Positions 8,083-18,131 of a stretch of 64,000 nucleotides of DNA are shown piece after piece; position 1 is the first letter of the stretch, and each line of letters begins with the position of its first letter. The translations under genes and the position numbers were made by a program. The notes under the pieces are model-generated. The model had not been told where the DNA came from. It did not search any database and saw nothing but the letters and a program-made list of their open reading frames with translations. This DNA is from Kosakonia pseudosacchari (GTDB lineage: Bacteria; Pseudomonadota; Gammaproteobacteria; Enterobacterales; Enterobacteriaceae), in the NCBI RefSeq assembly GCF_900184035.1, contig NZ_FXWP01000011.1, positions 62,001 through 126,000 of the forward strand, given 5' to 3'.

Positions 8083-10407
8083 GTGAGGATCGTCCGTCTG
8101 ATACGCACCCGCTGGCGCTGGCTGGTGGGTGTTCCTCTGCTGTTGGTGTTGGGCGTTATGGCTGCCGACAAGATTTGGCCGCTGCCGCTTAGTGAGGTTG
8201 ATCCGGCACGGGTGGTGGTGGCCGAAGACGGTACGCCGCTGTGGCGCTTTGCCGATGCCGACGGTATCTGGCGCTACCCGGTCACCATCGAAGAGGTATC
8301 GCCACACTATCTGCAGGCGCTGATCCAGTATGAGGATCGCTGGTTCTGGGCGCACCCGGGAGTGAATCCGCTGTCGATTGCGCGTGCAGCCTGGCAGGAT
8401 CTGCGTTCCGGCCATGTCGTTTCTGGCGGCAGCACCTTGACAATGCAGGTCGCTCGTCTGCTCGATCCGCATCCGCGCACCTTTGGTGGAAAGGTGCGTC
8501 AGCTGTGGCGGGCGCTGCAACTGGAGTGGCACCTCTCAAAACGTGAAATTCTCACGCTTTATCTGAACCGCGCGCCGTTTGGCGGCACGCTGCAAGGCGT
8601 GGGCGCTGCGAGTTGGGCTTATTTAGGTAAACCGCCTGCGACGCTCAGCTATTCCGAAGCGGCACTGTTAGCGGTTTTGCCGCAGGCACCCAGCCGTTTA
8701 CGTCCGGATCGCTGGCCGCAACGTGCGCAGGCCGCGCGCGATAAAGTGCTGGAACGTATGGTGTCGCAAAAGGCGTGGTCAGCAACGCAGGTGGCGGAGT
8801 CCCGTGAAGAGCCGGTCTGGCTGGCTCCGCGTCAGATGCCGCAACTGGCACCGCTCTTCGCCCGACGAATGGTTGGTGAAAGCAAGGCACTGAAAATCAC
8901 CACCACGCTGAATGCCAGCCTGCAACGTCAGCTTGAAGAGCTGGCGTTAAATGTGAAAAGCCGCCTGCCAGCGCGCAGTTCGCTGGCGATAATCGTCGTT
9001 GACCACACGGATATGAAAGTGCGCGGTTGGGTTGGCTCAGTGGATATTAATGACGACAGCCGTTTCAGCCATGTGGATATGGTCAGCGCCGTTCGTTCGC
9101 CGGGCTCGGTGTTAAAGCCCTTTATTTATGGTCTCGCGCTGGATGAAGGGCTGATTCATCCGGCCTCACTGTTACAGGATGTGCCGCGCCGGGTGGGCGA
9201 TTATCGGCCCGGTAATTTTGACAGCGGTTTCCATGGCCCGGTAAGCATGAATGAAGCGCTGGTACGCTCGCTTAATTTACCGGCGGTGCAGGTTCTGGAA
9301 GCCTACGGGCCGAAGAAATTTGCCGGAAATCTGCGTAATGTCGGTTTGCCGCTGATTTTACCGACGGGGGCGGAACCCAATCTTTCACTGATCCTTGGCG
9401 GCGCGGGTGCGCGGCTGGAAGACATTGCGGCTGCTTACACCGCGTTTGCCCGCGAGGGAAAAGCGGGAAGCCTGCGCCTGACACCTGGCGCCCCGCTACT
9501 GGAGCGGCGGTTGATGTCGCCGGGTGCGGCGTGGATTATTCGCCGTATTCTCGCCGGAGAAGCACAACCGGTGCCAGATGAAGCATTGCCGCAGGTGGTG
9601 CCGCTGGCGTGGAAAACCGGCACCAGTTATGGCTATCGCGACGCATGGGCGATAGGAATTAATGCCCGCTACGTGATAGGCATCTGGACGGGGCGCCCTG
9701 ACGGCACGCCCGTAGCCGGGCAGTTCGGTTTTGCCAGCGCTGTACCGTTGCTTAACCAGGTCAATAATCTGTTGCAGCCGCGCTCAGCGCTTGAACAGGC
9801 GAGGCTGCCGCGCGACCCGCGCCCGCAAACGGTTAGCAGCGGCGTCATCTGCTGGCCGGGTGGGCAAAGCTTACCGCCTGGCGACAGCAATTGTCGCCGT
9901 CGACTTACCACCTGGCTGTTAGACGGTAGCCAGCCGCCAACGCTGTTATTGCCGGAGCAGGAAGGTGGTCACGGGATCAATTTCCCGCTCTGGCTGAATA
10001 AAGAGGGGCGCAGGGTTGCCGCAGATTGCCCGGATGCGCAGCAGAAGACATGGATCGCCTGGCCGTTACCGCTGGAACCGTGGTTGCCTGCCGGTGAACG
10101 TCGCGTTGCCCGTTTACCGGTGGCGGACAAACGCTGCCCGCCTCGTGACGATAACGCGCCGCCACCGCTGTTATTAAGCGGCGTGCGCGAAGAGGCGGTG
10201 ATCAAACGCATTCCCGGCCAGGCATTTGCCTTATTGCCGCTACAAAGCAGCGGTGGCGAGGGCAGTCGCTGGTGGTTTTTGAATGGTGAACCGTTAGCCT
10301 CGCATAGCAGCTTATTGAGCCTGAAACTTGATAAAAGCGGGGAGTATCAGTTATTGGTGATGGATGACGCAGGGCAAATAGCTACAGTGCAGTTTACGGT
10401 GCAATAA
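8083..10407 (+). CDS. pbpC: penicillin-binding protein 1C, bifunctional transglycosylase/transpeptidase
   Basis: Peptidoglycan synthase anchored in the inner membrane, 774 residues (E. coli 770). A short cytoplasmic tail and one membrane segment (about 13-28) precede the GT51 transglycosylase domain with catalytic Glu84 in YEDRWFW and the GGSTLTMQVAR motif. The transpeptidase domain has the active serine Ser342-Val-Leu-Lys345 and the KTG triad beginning at Lys511. The C-terminal BiPBP_C domain typical of PBP1C follows (about 690-774). The GTG start lies one base beyond the yfhM stop, so translation is probably coupled. Confidence 0.96.
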   Translation: MRIVRLIRTRWRWLVGVPLLLVLGVMAADKIWPLPLSEVDPARVVVAEDGTPLWRFADADGIWRYPVTIEEVSPHYLQALIQYEDRWFWAHPGVNPLSIARAAWQDLRSGHVVSGGSTLTMQVARLLDPHPRTFGGKVRQLWRALQLEWHLSKREILTLYLNRAPFGGTLQGVGAASWAYLGKPPATLSYSEAALLAVLPQAPSRLRPDRWPQRAQAARDKVLERMVSQKAWSATQVAESREEPVWLAPRQMPQLAPLFARRMVGESKALKITTTLNASLQRQLEELALNVKSRLPARSSLAIIVVDHTDMKVRGWVGSVDINDDSRFSHVDMVSAVRSPGSVLKPFIYGLALDEGLIHPASLLQDVPRRVGDYRPGNFDSGFHGPVSMNEALVRSLNLPAVQVLEAYGPKKFAGNLRNVGLPLILPTGAEPNLSLILGGAGARLEDIAAAYTAFAREGKAGSLRLTPGAPLLERRLMSPGAAWIIRRILAGEAQPVPDEALPQVVPLAWKTGTSYGYRDAWAIGINARYVIGIWTGRPDGTPVAGQFGFASAVPLLNQVNNLLQPRSALEQARLPRDPRPQTVSSGVICWPGGQSLPPGDSNCRRRLTTWLLDGSQPPTLLLPEQEGGHGINFPLWLNKEGRRVAADCPDAQQKTWIAWPLPLEPWLPAGERRVARLPVADKRCPPRDDNAPPPLLLSGVREEAVIKRIPGQAFALLPLQSSGGEGSRWWFLNGEPLASHSSLLSLKLDKSGEYQLLVMDDAGQIATVQFTVQ

Positions 10408-10481
10408 GCGCTGGAATGGCACTACTGGCGTAAGGTGTTGCTAAAAATAGTCTCATTTTAAAAAAATGTTACCTTCATCCA

Positions 10482-10510
10482 TAGGCAACGTCCGTATTGC
10501 TCTTTATAAT
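10482..10510 (+). promoter_or_regulatory. probable sigma-70 promoter of ndk
   Basis: A perfect -10 TATAAT at 10505-10510 is preceded at 17 bases by TAGGCA, a four-of-six -35. It lies 48 bases before the ndk start, in the only sizeable gap after pbpC. Confidence 0.55.
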
Positions 10511-10557
10511 CCGCGCCACACCTATTCAGGGCAACAGAACAACTTACAGAGGTAAAC

Positions 10558-10989
10558 ATGGCTATTGAACGTACTTTTTCCATCATTAAACCGAACGCGG
10601 TGGCAAAAAACGTTATTGGCAGCATCTTCTCTCGCTTTGAAGCGGCAGGGTTCAAAATTGTTGGCACCAAAATGCTGCACCTGACCGTTGAGCAGGCGCG
10701 CGGTTTCTATGCCGAGCACGAAGGTCGTCCATTCTTTGACGGTCTGGTTGAGTTTATGACTTCCGGCCCGATTGTGGTTTCCGTGCTGGAAGGTGAAAAC
10801 GCGGTGCAGCGTCACCGTGACCTGCTGGGCGCAACCAACCCGGCTAATGCACTGGCAGGCACGCTGCGTGCTGACTACGCAGACAGCTTCACTGAGAACG
10901 GTACTCACGGTTCTGACTCCGTTGAATCCGCTGCGCGTGAAATCGCCTACTTCTTCGCCGAAGGCGAAGTGTGCCCGCGCACCCGTTAA
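10558..10989 (+). CDS. ndk: nucleoside-diphosphate kinase
   Basis: Cytoplasmic enzyme that moves the gamma-phosphate from ATP to other nucleoside diphosphates, balancing NTP and dNTP pools; 143 residues, the standard length. The N-terminus [12 protein letters not shown] is the family hallmark. The phosphohistidine is His117 in the signature NGTHGSDS. It has its own promoter and a terminator behind it, so it looks monocistronic. Confidence 0.98.
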   Translation: MAIERTFSIIKPNAVAKNVIGSIFSRFEAAGFKIVGTKMLHLTVEQARGFYAEHEGRPFFDGLVEFMTSGPIVVSVLEGENAVQRHRDLLGATNPANALAGTLRADYADSFTENGTHGSDSVESAAREIAYFFAEGEVCPRTR

Positions 10990-11081
10990 TCACTCGTTAA
11001 ACGTGTAACGAGGTTTACACTTTAATTTGTGAAAAGCCGCGTGCAAACGTGGTATCTGTGCGTCAGAATTTGTACAATGCT

Positions 11082-11124
11082 GCGCCCCAGGATGAGCCGA
11101 CGCTGTCCTGGGGCGCTTCTTTTT
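11082..11124 (+). terminator. rho-independent terminator after ndk
   Basis: An eleven-base perfect stem (GCGCCCCAGGA with its complement at 11106-11116) around a 13-base loop is followed by TTCTTTTT. It separates ndk from rlmN. Confidence 0.85.
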
Positions 11125-11170
11125 AACCCTCCACGGGCCACAACGTGTAATAACGAGGCCGGAATACATT

Positions 11171-12337
11171 ATGACTGAACAAATTGTCATGCCTGAGAAC
11201 GACGCTCTCACGGTGCCAAACAAAGATGCAAAAATTAACCTGCTGGATTTAAACCGTCAGCAGATGCGTGAATTTTTCAAAAACTTAGGCGAAAAACCCT
11301 TCCGCGCCGATCAGGTGATGAAGTGGATGTACCACTATTGCAGCGACGACTTTGATGAGATGACCGACATCAACAAAGTGCTACGCAACAAATTAAAAGA
11401 GGTCGCCGAAATTCGTGCGCCGGAAGTGGTGGAAGAACAACGCTCCTCCGACGGCACCATCAAATGGGCGATTGCCGTGGGCGATCAGCGCGTTGAAACC
11501 GTCTACATCCCCGAAGATGATCGCGCGACGTTGTGTGTCTCTTCCCAGGTGGGATGTGCGCTGGAGTGCAAATTTTGCTCCACGGCTCAGCAGGGGTTTA
11601 ACCGTAACCTGCGCGTTTCGGAAATTATCGGCCAGGTGTGGCGCGCGGCGAAAATTATCGGCGCGGCGAAAGTCACCGGCAGCCGCCCGATTACCAACGT
11701 GGTGATGATGGGCATGGGCGAGCCGCTGCTCAACCTGACCAACGTCGTTCCGGCGATGGAGATTATGCTGGATGATTTCGGCTTTGGTCTCTCCAAACGC
11801 CGCGTCACGCTCTCCACTTCCGGCGTGGTTCCGGCGCTGGATAAACTGGGCGATATGATTGACGTTGCGCTGGCCATCTCTCTGCATGCGCCAAACGACG
11901 AAATTCGCGATGAAATTGTACCGATCAACAAAAAGTACAACATCGAGACGTTCCTCGCCGCCGTTCGCCGTTATCTGGAAAAATCCAACGCTAACCAGGG
12001 CCGTGTGACCATTGAGTATGTGATGCTGGATCACGTCAACGATGGTACTGAACATGCGCACCAGTTGGCGGAGCTGCTGAAAGATACACCGTGCAAGATC
12101 AACCTGATTCCATGGAACCCGTTCCCGGGGGCGCCGTATGGCCGCAGCTCTAACAGCCGTATCGATCGCTTCTGTAAGGTGCTGATGAGTTATGGTTTCA
12201 CCACCATCGTGCGTAAAACGCGTGGCGATGATATCGATGCCGCGTGTGGTCAGTTGGCGGGCGATGTGATCGACCGTACCAAACGTACGATGCGTAAGCG
12301 TATGCAGGGCGAGCCTATTGAGATCAAGGCACTATAA
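11171..12337 (+). CDS. rlmN: dual-specificity 23S rRNA A2503 / tRNA A37 C2-methyltransferase
   Basis: Radical-SAM enzyme making 2-methyladenosine in 23S rRNA and some tRNAs, 388 residues (E. coli 384; the extra residues are in the variable N-terminus). The iron-sulfur cluster motif is Cys129-x3-Cys133-x2-Cys136 (CALECKFC). The GMGEPLLN stretch contacts SAM. The two catalytic cysteines are Cys122 in LCVSSQ and Cys359 in AACGQLAGD. Confidence 0.97.
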   Translation: MTEQIVMPENDALTVPNKDAKINLLDLNRQQMREFFKNLGEKPFRADQVMKWMYHYCSDDFDEMTDINKVLRNKLKEVAEIRAPEVVEEQRSSDGTIKWAIAVGDQRVETVYIPEDDRATLCVSSQVGCALECKFCSTAQQGFNRNLRVSEIIGQVWRAAKIIGAAKVTGSRPITNVVMMGMGEPLLNLTNVVPAMEIMLDDFGFGLSKRRVTLSTSGVVPALDKLGDMIDVALAISLHAPNDEIRDEIVPINKKYNIETFLAAVRRYLEKSNANQGRVTIEYVMLDHVNDGTEHAHQLAELLKDTPCKINLIPWNPFPGAPYGRSSNSRIDRFCKVLMSYGFTTIVRKTRGDDIDAACGQLAGDVIDRTKRTMRKRMQGEPIEIKAL

Positions 12338-12390
12338 TCATAAGTTGCAGCGCGAAGAATATGCTGCATTTTGTGAAAATGTCGACTATT

Positions 12391-12412
12391 TGGCCTGTAC
12401 ATATACAGGCCA
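12391..12412. other. strong hairpin in the rlmN-rodZ gap
   Basis: A perfect nine-base inverted repeat (TGGCCTGTA / TACAGGCCA) with a four-base loop lies 54 bases after rlmN. It is followed by TTAATAATT rather than a T-run, so termination would be weak. The rest of the 291-base gap holds a possible -10 TATACT at 12522-12527, a likely source of rodZ transcription, but no clear -35. Confidence 0.5.
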
Positions 12413-12628
12413 TTAATAATTACGGTGCGTTTCTCCTGACTTTAAGGCAGTATGTAGTGATGGAACAACGGCTTAGCAAAAAGTGCTGAAAGCTGTTCTG
12501 TTATGACAAGCCTGACAGTCCTATACTGTGGGCCAGGTTTAACCGACCCGGTTTTTTCGCGGCGCGTGTAGGCATTGCGGTTATGCGCGCCTGAATGTTT
12601 AATTTTCACGTACCAGTAGTTGTAGCGA

Positions 12629-13636
12629 ATGAATACTGAAGCCACTCACGACCAAAATGAAGCACAAACCACTGGCGTACGTCTGCGCAACGCCCGTGAA
12701 CAACTTGGACTCAGCCAGCAAGCGGTTGCAGAGCGCTTATGCCTGAAGGTCTCCACGGTACGCGATATCGAAGAGGACAGGTCGCCCGCCGATCTGGCTT
12801 CGACTTTTGTACGCGGTTATATCCGCTCCTATGCCCGCTTAGTGCACATTCCTGAAGAAGAACTGCTGCCGATTCTTGAAAAACAAGCGCCGGTCAGAGC
12901 GGCAAAAGTTGCGCCAATGCAGACTTTTGCTTTAGGCAAACCGCGTAAAAAACGCGGTGGCTGGATGATGAGTTTTATCACCTGGCTGGTGTTCCTGGTC
13001 GCCATCGGCCTGACGGGCGCATGGTGGTGGGATAACCACAAAGCGCAGCAGCAAGAGATCACCAACATGGCGGATCAATCTTCTGCGGAGCTGAACGCGG
13101 GCAACAGCAACGCGCAAAGCGTACCACTGAATAACGACACCGCTGCAGCAGACCCGGTTGATAATTCCGCCACGCCTGTTGAAGCGCCAGCACCGTCGGC
13201 GACAGCGCAAACGCCAGCCGCCAGCGCGCCGCAAGCCCCCGCTACTACCGCAAATCAGAACACCGTTGTTGCACCGTCGCAGGCGAATGTTGACGCCATG
13301 CAGCAGCCTACCGCTCCAGCAAACCCAGCGCAGTTACCGACCGACCAGGCCGGTGTCGCGGGTGCGCAAGCGGATACTAACGCACTGGTGATGAACTTTA
13401 CTGCCGACTGCTGGCTGGAAGTGAGCGATGCCACCGGGAAGAAATTATTCAGCGGCTTGCAACGTAAAGATGCCACGCTCAATTTAACCGGCCAGGCGCC
13501 ATATAAGCTGAAAATTGGCGCGCCATCAGCCGTTCAGATCCAGTATCAGGGTAAACCTGTCGATCTGAGTCGTTTTATCAGAACTAACCAGGTTGCGCGT
13601 CTGACCCTCAATGCCGAACAATCAGCAGCACAGTAA
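12629..13636 (+). CDS. rodZ: cytoskeletal protein RodZ
   Basis: Inner-membrane protein that ties MreB filaments to the elongation machinery and keeps the rod shape, 335 residues (E. coli 337). It has a cytoplasmic helix-turn-helix of Cro/C1 type (about 17-74), basic KPRKKRG before a single membrane segment (about 112-133), a periplasmic linker rich in Ala, Pro, Thr and Gln (about 140-250), and a C-terminal beta domain. It precedes ispG by 26 bases, as in E. coli. Confidence 0.96.
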   Translation: MNTEATHDQNEAQTTGVRLRNAREQLGLSQQAVAERLCLKVSTVRDIEEDRSPADLASTFVRGYIRSYARLVHIPEEELLPILEKQAPVRAAKVAPMQTFALGKPRKKRGGWMMSFITWLVFLVAIGLTGAWWWDNHKAQQQEITNMADQSSAELNAGNSNAQSVPLNNDTAAADPVDNSATPVEAPAPSATAQTPAASAPQAPATTANQNTVVAPSQANVDAMQQPTAPANPAQLPTDQAGVAGAQADTNALVMNFTADCWLEVSDATGKKLFSGLQRKDATLNLTGQAPYKLKIGAPSAVQIQYQGKPVDLSRFIRTNQVARLTLNAEQSAAQ

Positions 13637-13662
13637 CAGACGGGCAACGCGGGAGATTTTTC

Positions 13663-14781
13663 ATGCATAACCAGGCTCCGATTCAGCGTCGGAAATCGAA
13701 ACGGATTTACGTTGGTAATGTGCCCATTGGCGATGGCGCACCCATCGCCGTGCAGTCCATGACAAACACCCGTACCACGGATGTTGAAGCGACGGTTAAT
13801 CAAATCAAAGCGCTTGAGCGCGTCGGCGCGGATATTGTCCGCGTCTCTGTCCCGACCATGGACGCGGCAGAAGCCTTCAAATTGATCAAACAGCAAGTGC
13901 GTGTCCCGCTGGTTGCGGACATCCATTTTGACTACCGCATTGCGCTGAAAGTCGCCGAATATGGCGTTGACTGTCTGCGCATTAACCCCGGCAACATCGG
14001 CAACGAAGAGCGTATTCGCACCGTTGTTGATTGCGCGCGCGATAAAAACATTCCGATTCGCATCGGTGTTAACGCCGGTTCGCTGGAAAAAGATCTGCAG
14101 GAAAAGTATGGCGAGCCAACGCCGCAAGCGCTGCTCGAATCCGCCATGCGTCATGTCGATCATCTCGATCGCCTGAATTTCGATCAGTTCAAAGTCAGCG
14201 TGAAAGCGTCGGACGTATTCCTCGCTGTTGAATCCTATCGGCTGCTGGCAAAACAGATCGATCAGCCGCTGCATCTTGGCATCACCGAAGCTGGTGGCGC
14301 GCGCGCAGGCGCAGTGAAATCGGCGATTGGTCTGGGCTTACTGCTTTCAGAAGGCATTGGTGACACGCTGCGTATTTCGCTGGCTGCCGATCCGGTGGAA
14401 GAGATTAAAGTTGGTTTTGATATCCTGAAATCGCTGCGCATTCGCTCGCGCGGCATTAACTTTATCGCCTGTCCGACCTGTTCCCGCCAGGAATTTGATG
14501 TTATCGGTACGGTCAACGCCCTTGAACAGCGTCTGGAAGATATCATCACGCCGATGGATGTCTCCATTATCGGTTGCGTGGTAAATGGCCCAGGCGAAGC
14601 GCTTGTTTCTACGCTGGGTGTGACCGGCGGTAACAAGAAAAGCGGCCTGTACGAAGATGGTGTGCGCAAAGACCGCCTGGATAACAGCGATATGATTAGC
14701 CAGCTTGAAGCCCGCATTCGCGCGAAAGCATCAATGCTGGATGAAGCGCGTCGTATCGATGTGCAACAGGTAGAAAAATAA
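13663..14781 (+). CDS. ispG: 4-hydroxy-3-methylbut-2-enyl-diphosphate synthase
   Basis: Penultimate enzyme of the MEP isoprenoid pathway, converting methylerythritol cyclodiphosphate to HMBPP with an iron-sulfur cluster; 372 residues, identical in length to E. coli. The cluster ligands are Cys270 and Cys273 (CPTCSRQE) and the cysteine of [11 protein letters not shown] (about 305), with the following Glu completing the site. A GGGAG site precedes the ATG. Confidence 0.98.
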   Translation: MHNQAPIQRRKSKRIYVGNVPIGDGAPIAVQSMTNTRTTDVEATVNQIKALERVGADIVRVSVPTMDAAEAFKLIKQQVRVPLVADIHFDYRIALKVAEYGVDCLRINPGNIGNEERIRTVVDCARDKNIPIRIGVNAGSLEKDLQEKYGEPTPQALLESAMRHVDHLDRLNFDQFKVSVKASDVFLAVESYRLLAKQIDQPLHLGITEAGGARAGAVKSAIGLGLLLSEGIGDTLRISLAADPVEEIKVGFDILKSLRIRSRGINFIACPTCSRQEFDVIGTVNALEQRLEDIITPMDVSIIGCVVNGPGEALVSTLGVTGGNKKSGLYEDGVRKDRLDNSDMISQLEARIRAKASMLDEARRIDVQQVEK

Positions 14782-14788
14782 GGTTGCT

Positions 14789-14869
14789 GGGAAGCGGCAG
14801 GCTTCCCGTGTATGATGAACCCGCCCGGCGCGACCCGCAGTTCGTCGCGGCCCTGAGGGTTCATTTTTT
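14789..14869 (+). promoter_or_regulatory. two consecutive hairpins in the hisS leader, the second terminator-like
   Basis: A seven-base stem GGGAAGC / GCTTCCC (14789-14807) is followed by TGAACCC paired with GGGTTCA (14816-14822 with 14857-14863). The second runs directly into six T residues. Its 34-base interior is GC-rich and could fold further. This could simply end ispG transcription, or act as an attenuator for hisS, which starts 21 bases later. A -10-like TATGAT at 14811-14816 lies between the stems. Confidence 0.5.
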
Positions 14870-14890
14870 GTATTAATAAAGAGAATAAAC

Positions 14891-16165
14891 GTGGCAAAAA
14901 ATATTCAAGCCATTCGCGGCATGAACGATTATCTGCCTGGCGAAACCGCCATCTGGCAGCGCATTGAAGGCACTTTAAAAAACGTGCTCGGCAGCTACGG
15001 TTACAGTGAAATCCGTTTGCCGATTGTAGAGCAGACCCCGTTATTTAAACGCGCGATCGGTGAAGTGACCGACGTGGTTGAAAAAGAGATGTACACCTTT
15101 GACGATCGCAACGGCGACAGCCTGACACTGCGTCCCGAAGGTACGGCGGGCTGTGTACGCGCCGGCATCGAACATGGTCTTCTGTACAATCAGGAACAGC
15201 GCTTGTGGTATGTCGGGCCGATGTTCCGCTACGAACGTCCGCAGAAAGGGCGCTATCGTCAGTTCCATCAGTTGGGTGTGGAAGTGTTTGGCCTGCAGGG
15301 GCCGGATATCGATGCCGAGCTGATTATGCTTACCGCCCGCTGGTGGCGCGAGCTGGGCATTGCTTCGCACGTTGCCCTTGAACTCAACTCGATTGGCTCG
15401 CTTGACGCGCGCGCGACCTATCGCGATGCGCTGGTGGCTTTCCTCGAGCAGCATAAAGATAAGCTGGACGAAGACTGCCTGCGCCGTATGTATACCAACC
15501 CGCTGCGCGTACTGGATACCAAAAACCAGGATATCCAGGTGCTGCTGAACGATGCACCGAAACTGGGTGATTACCTTGACGATGAGTCCCGCGAACACTT
15601 CGCAGGTCTTTGCGCATTCCTTGATGCGGCGGGTATCGCCTATACGGTGAACCAGCGTCTGGTGCGCGGTCTGGACTACTACAACCGTACTGTTTTCGAG
15701 TGGGTAACCACCAGTCTTGGCGCGCAGGGCACTGTTTGCGCAGGCGGTCGTTATGATGGACTGGTTGAGCAACTGGGTGGTCGTGCGACTCCGGCGGTTG
15801 GCTTCGCAATGGGTCTTGAACGACTTGTTTTGTTAGTTCAGGCTGTTAATCCGGAATTTAAAGCAGAATCCGTTGTCGATATATACCTGGTGGCGTCTGG
15901 CGCCAATACGCAATCCGCTGCTATGCAGTTGGGTGAGCAGGTGCGCGATGCGTTACCTGGCGTACGGCTGATGATGAACCACGGCGGCGGCAATTTTAAA
16001 AAGCAATTTGCCCGTGCGGACAAGTGGGGCGCTCGCGTCGCACTGGTGCTCGGCGAATCTGAAATTGCCGACGGTAATGTTGTGGTGAAGGATTTACGCT
16101 CTGGTGAGCAGAGTACGGTAACGCAGGAGAGCGTTGCGGCGCATTTGCGCACACTACTGGGCTAA
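14891..16165 (+). CDS. hisS: histidine--tRNA ligase
   Basis: Class II aminoacyl-tRNA synthetase charging tRNA-His, 424 residues, as in E. coli. It uses a GTG start. Motif 2 is in the [17 protein letters not shown] region, the histidine-binding HisA motif reads [12 protein letters not shown], and motif 3 is [11 protein letters not shown]. The anticodon-binding domain fills the last 95 or so residues. Confidence 0.98.
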   Translation: MAKNIQAIRGMNDYLPGETAIWQRIEGTLKNVLGSYGYSEIRLPIVEQTPLFKRAIGEVTDVVEKEMYTFDDRNGDSLTLRPEGTAGCVRAGIEHGLLYNQEQRLWYVGPMFRYERPQKGRYRQFHQLGVEVFGLQGPDIDAELIMLTARWWRELGIASHVALELNSIGSLDARATYRDALVAFLEQHKDKLDEDCLRRMYTNPLRVLDTKNQDIQVLLNDAPKLGDYLDDESREHFAGLCAFLDAAGIAYTVNQRLVRGLDYYNRTVFEWVTTSLGAQGTVCAGGRYDGLVEQLGGRATPAVGFAMGLERLVLLVQAVNPEFKAESVVDIYLVASGANTQSAAMQLGEQVRDALPGVRLMMNHGGGNFKKQFARADKWGARVALVLGESEIADGNVVVKDLRSGEQSTVTQESVAAHLRTLLG

Positions 16166-16201
16166 TCTCCCCGGTGAATTATCGTTAAGGAGAAGGACTG
16201 C

Positions 16202-16822
16202 GTGGAAATTTACGAAAACGAAAACGACCAGGTAGACGCGATTAAGCGCTTCTTTGCCGAGAATGGTAAAGCGCTGGCCGTTGGCGTCATTTTGGGTATT
16301 GGTGCGCTGGTTGGCTGGCGCTACTGGAACAGCCATCAGGCAGACACGGCGAGAGCCTCTTCACAGGCTTATGAAAACGCGGTTGCCGCGCTTTCGGCGG
16401 GCAAACCAGAATCGTTTACGGCGGCGGAAAAATTCGCTGCTGAAAACAAAAACACCTACGGCGCGCTGGCGTCGCTGGAACTGGCGCAGCAATACGTTGA
16501 GAAGAACGAGCTGGATAAAGCCGCTGCTCAGTTGCAACAAGGGCTGGCTGCGACGAATGATGAAAATCTCAAGTCGATAATCAATGTGCGCCTGGCGCGC
16601 ATTCAGGTACAGCAAAAGCAACAAGACGCTGCGCTGAAAACGCTGGATGCGGTCAAAGCGGAAAGCTGGTCAGCGATTGTTGCCGATCTGCGTGGCGAAG
16701 CACTGCTGAGCAAAGGTGATAAACAAGGCGCGCGCACCGCATGGGAAAACGGCATTAAAAACAATGCTTCTCCTGCGCTGAGTGAAATGATGCAGATGAA
16801 AATCAATAATTTGTCCATCTAA
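16202..16822 (+). CDS. yfgM: YfgM, membrane-anchored TPR protein of the Sec translocon periphery
   Basis: 206 residues, same length as E. coli YfgM. A short cytoplasmic N-terminus and one membrane segment (about 24-42) are followed by a periplasmic helical TPR domain. In E. coli it joins PpiD at the SecYEG translocon and tethers chaperone activity there. The start is GTG behind AAGGAGAAG; bamB follows after 10 bases, so the two are co-transcribed. Confidence 0.94.
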   Translation: MEIYENENDQVDAIKRFFAENGKALAVGVILGIGALVGWRYWNSHQADTARASSQAYENAVAALSAGKPESFTAAEKFAAENKNTYGALASLELAQQYVEKNELDKAAAQLQQGLAATNDENLKSIINVRLARIQVQQKQQDAALKTLDAVKAESWSAIVADLRGEALLSKGDKQGARTAWENGIKNNASPALSEMMQMKINNLSI

Positions 16823-16832
16823 GAGGGACCCG

Positions 16833-18011
16833 ATGCAATTGCGTAAATTACTTCTGCCAGGGCTGCTTTCCGTCACGCTTTTGAGCGGCTGTTCCCTGTT
16901 TAACAGCGAAGAAGATGTTGTCAAAATGTCCCCGTTGCCGGTGGTGGAAAACCAGTTCACCCCGACCACCTCATGGAGCACCTCCGTGGGCAACGGTATT
17001 GGTGACTTCTACTCTAACCTGCATCCGGCGTTTGCTGATGGCGTGGTTTACGCCGCCGATCGTCATGGTGTGGTGAAAGCGGTTAGCATTGAAGATGGGC
17101 ATGAAATTTGGTCGGTTAACCTGGCTGAAAAAGATGGCTGGTTCTCCACACGCGCTGCACTGCTTTCTGGCGGTGTGACCGTTTCCGGTGGCCATGTTTA
17201 TGTGGGCAGCGAAAAAGCGCAGGTTTACGCACTGAACACCAGCGATGGTTCGCAGGCGTGGAAAACGAAAGTCGCTGGCGAAGCGCTTTCTCGCCCGGTA
17301 GTGAGCGACGGTTTAGTGCTGATCCACACCAGTAACGGTCAGTTGCAGGCGCTGAACGAAAGCGATGGCGCATCCAAATGGATCGTCAACCTCGATATGC
17401 CTGCGCTTTCTCTGCGCGGTGAATCCGCACCGACTTCCGCCTTTGGCGCTGCCATTGTTGGCGGTGATAACGGTCGCGTTAGCGCGGTATTAATGCAGCA
17501 GGGCCAGATGATTTGGCAGCAGCGAATCTCCCAGGCCAATGGTCCGACAGAGATCGATCGTCTGAGCGATGTCGATACTACGCCGGTGGTTGTGGGTAAC
17601 GTGGTGTACGCGTTGGCCTATAACGGCAACCTGACGGCGCTGGATCTGCGTAGCGGCCAGATTATGTGGAAACGCGAGCTGGGTTCAGTGAGCGATTTCG
17701 TGGTTGATGGTAACCGCATCTATATGATCGACCAGAGCGATCGTGTGCTGGCCCTGACTACCGACGGCGGCGTGACCCTGTGGACACAAAGTGACCTGCT
17801 GCACCGTAACCTTACCGCTCCGGCGTTGTATAATGGTTACATTGTGACAGGCGATAGCGAAGGCTACGTGCACTGGATTAACGTTGAAGACGGGCGCTTT
17901 GTCGCGCAGCAGAAAGTCGACAGCTCCGGTTTCCTGACCGAGCCGGTGGTTGCCGGTGGCAAACTGCTGATCCAGGCGAAAGACGGCACAGTATACGCCC
18001 TTTCGCGCTAA
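16833..18011 (+). CDS. bamB: outer-membrane assembly lipoprotein BamB
   Basis: Eight-bladed beta-propeller lipoprotein of the BAM complex that feeds outer-membrane proteins to BamA; 392 residues, same as E. coli. The signal peptide ends in lipobox LLSGC with the lipidated Cys20, and Ser at +2 fits outer-membrane sorting. Repeated PQQ-like blades (GSEKAQVYALNTSDG, TSNGQLQALNESDG and similar) run through the protein. Last gene of a hisS-yfgM-bamB transcription unit closed by a strong terminator. Confidence 0.97.
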   Translation: MQLRKLLLPGLLSVTLLSGCSLFNSEEDVVKMSPLPVVENQFTPTTSWSTSVGNGIGDFYSNLHPAFADGVVYAADRHGVVKAVSIEDGHEIWSVNLAEKDGWFSTRAALLSGGVTVSGGHVYVGSEKAQVYALNTSDGSQAWKTKVAGEALSRPVVSDGLVLIHTSNGQLQALNESDGASKWIVNLDMPALSLRGESAPTSAFGAAIVGGDNGRVSAVLMQQGQMIWQQRISQANGPTEIDRLSDVDTTPVVVGNVVYALAYNGNLTALDLRSGQIMWKRELGSVSDFVVDGNRIYMIDQSDRVLALTTDGGVTLWTQSDLLHRNLTAPALYNGYIVTGDSEGYVHWINVEDGRFVAQQKVDSSGFLTEPVVAGGKLLIQAKDGTVYALSR

Positions 18012-18037
18012 GCGCGTCGGGTTTGTCGTTCCTGAAG

Positions 18038-18072
18038 ACGGCTCCTGTTGCAGGAGCCGTTTTCCTGTTTTT
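18038..18072 (+). terminator. rho-independent terminator after bamB
   Basis: A ten-base perfect stem ACGGCTCCTG / CAGGAGCCGT with a TTG loop is followed by T-rich sequence. Confidence 0.88.
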
Positions 18073-18131
18073 AAAACGGCGCGTAACCCGCGACGTTTTG
18101 CTAATGAATTTTCTGTAATGAGGCTTTAAAC

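Noticed and set aside
11073-11078. TACAAT as a -10 for rlmN
   Set aside because: No -35 at proper spacing and it lies immediately upstream of the ndk terminator.
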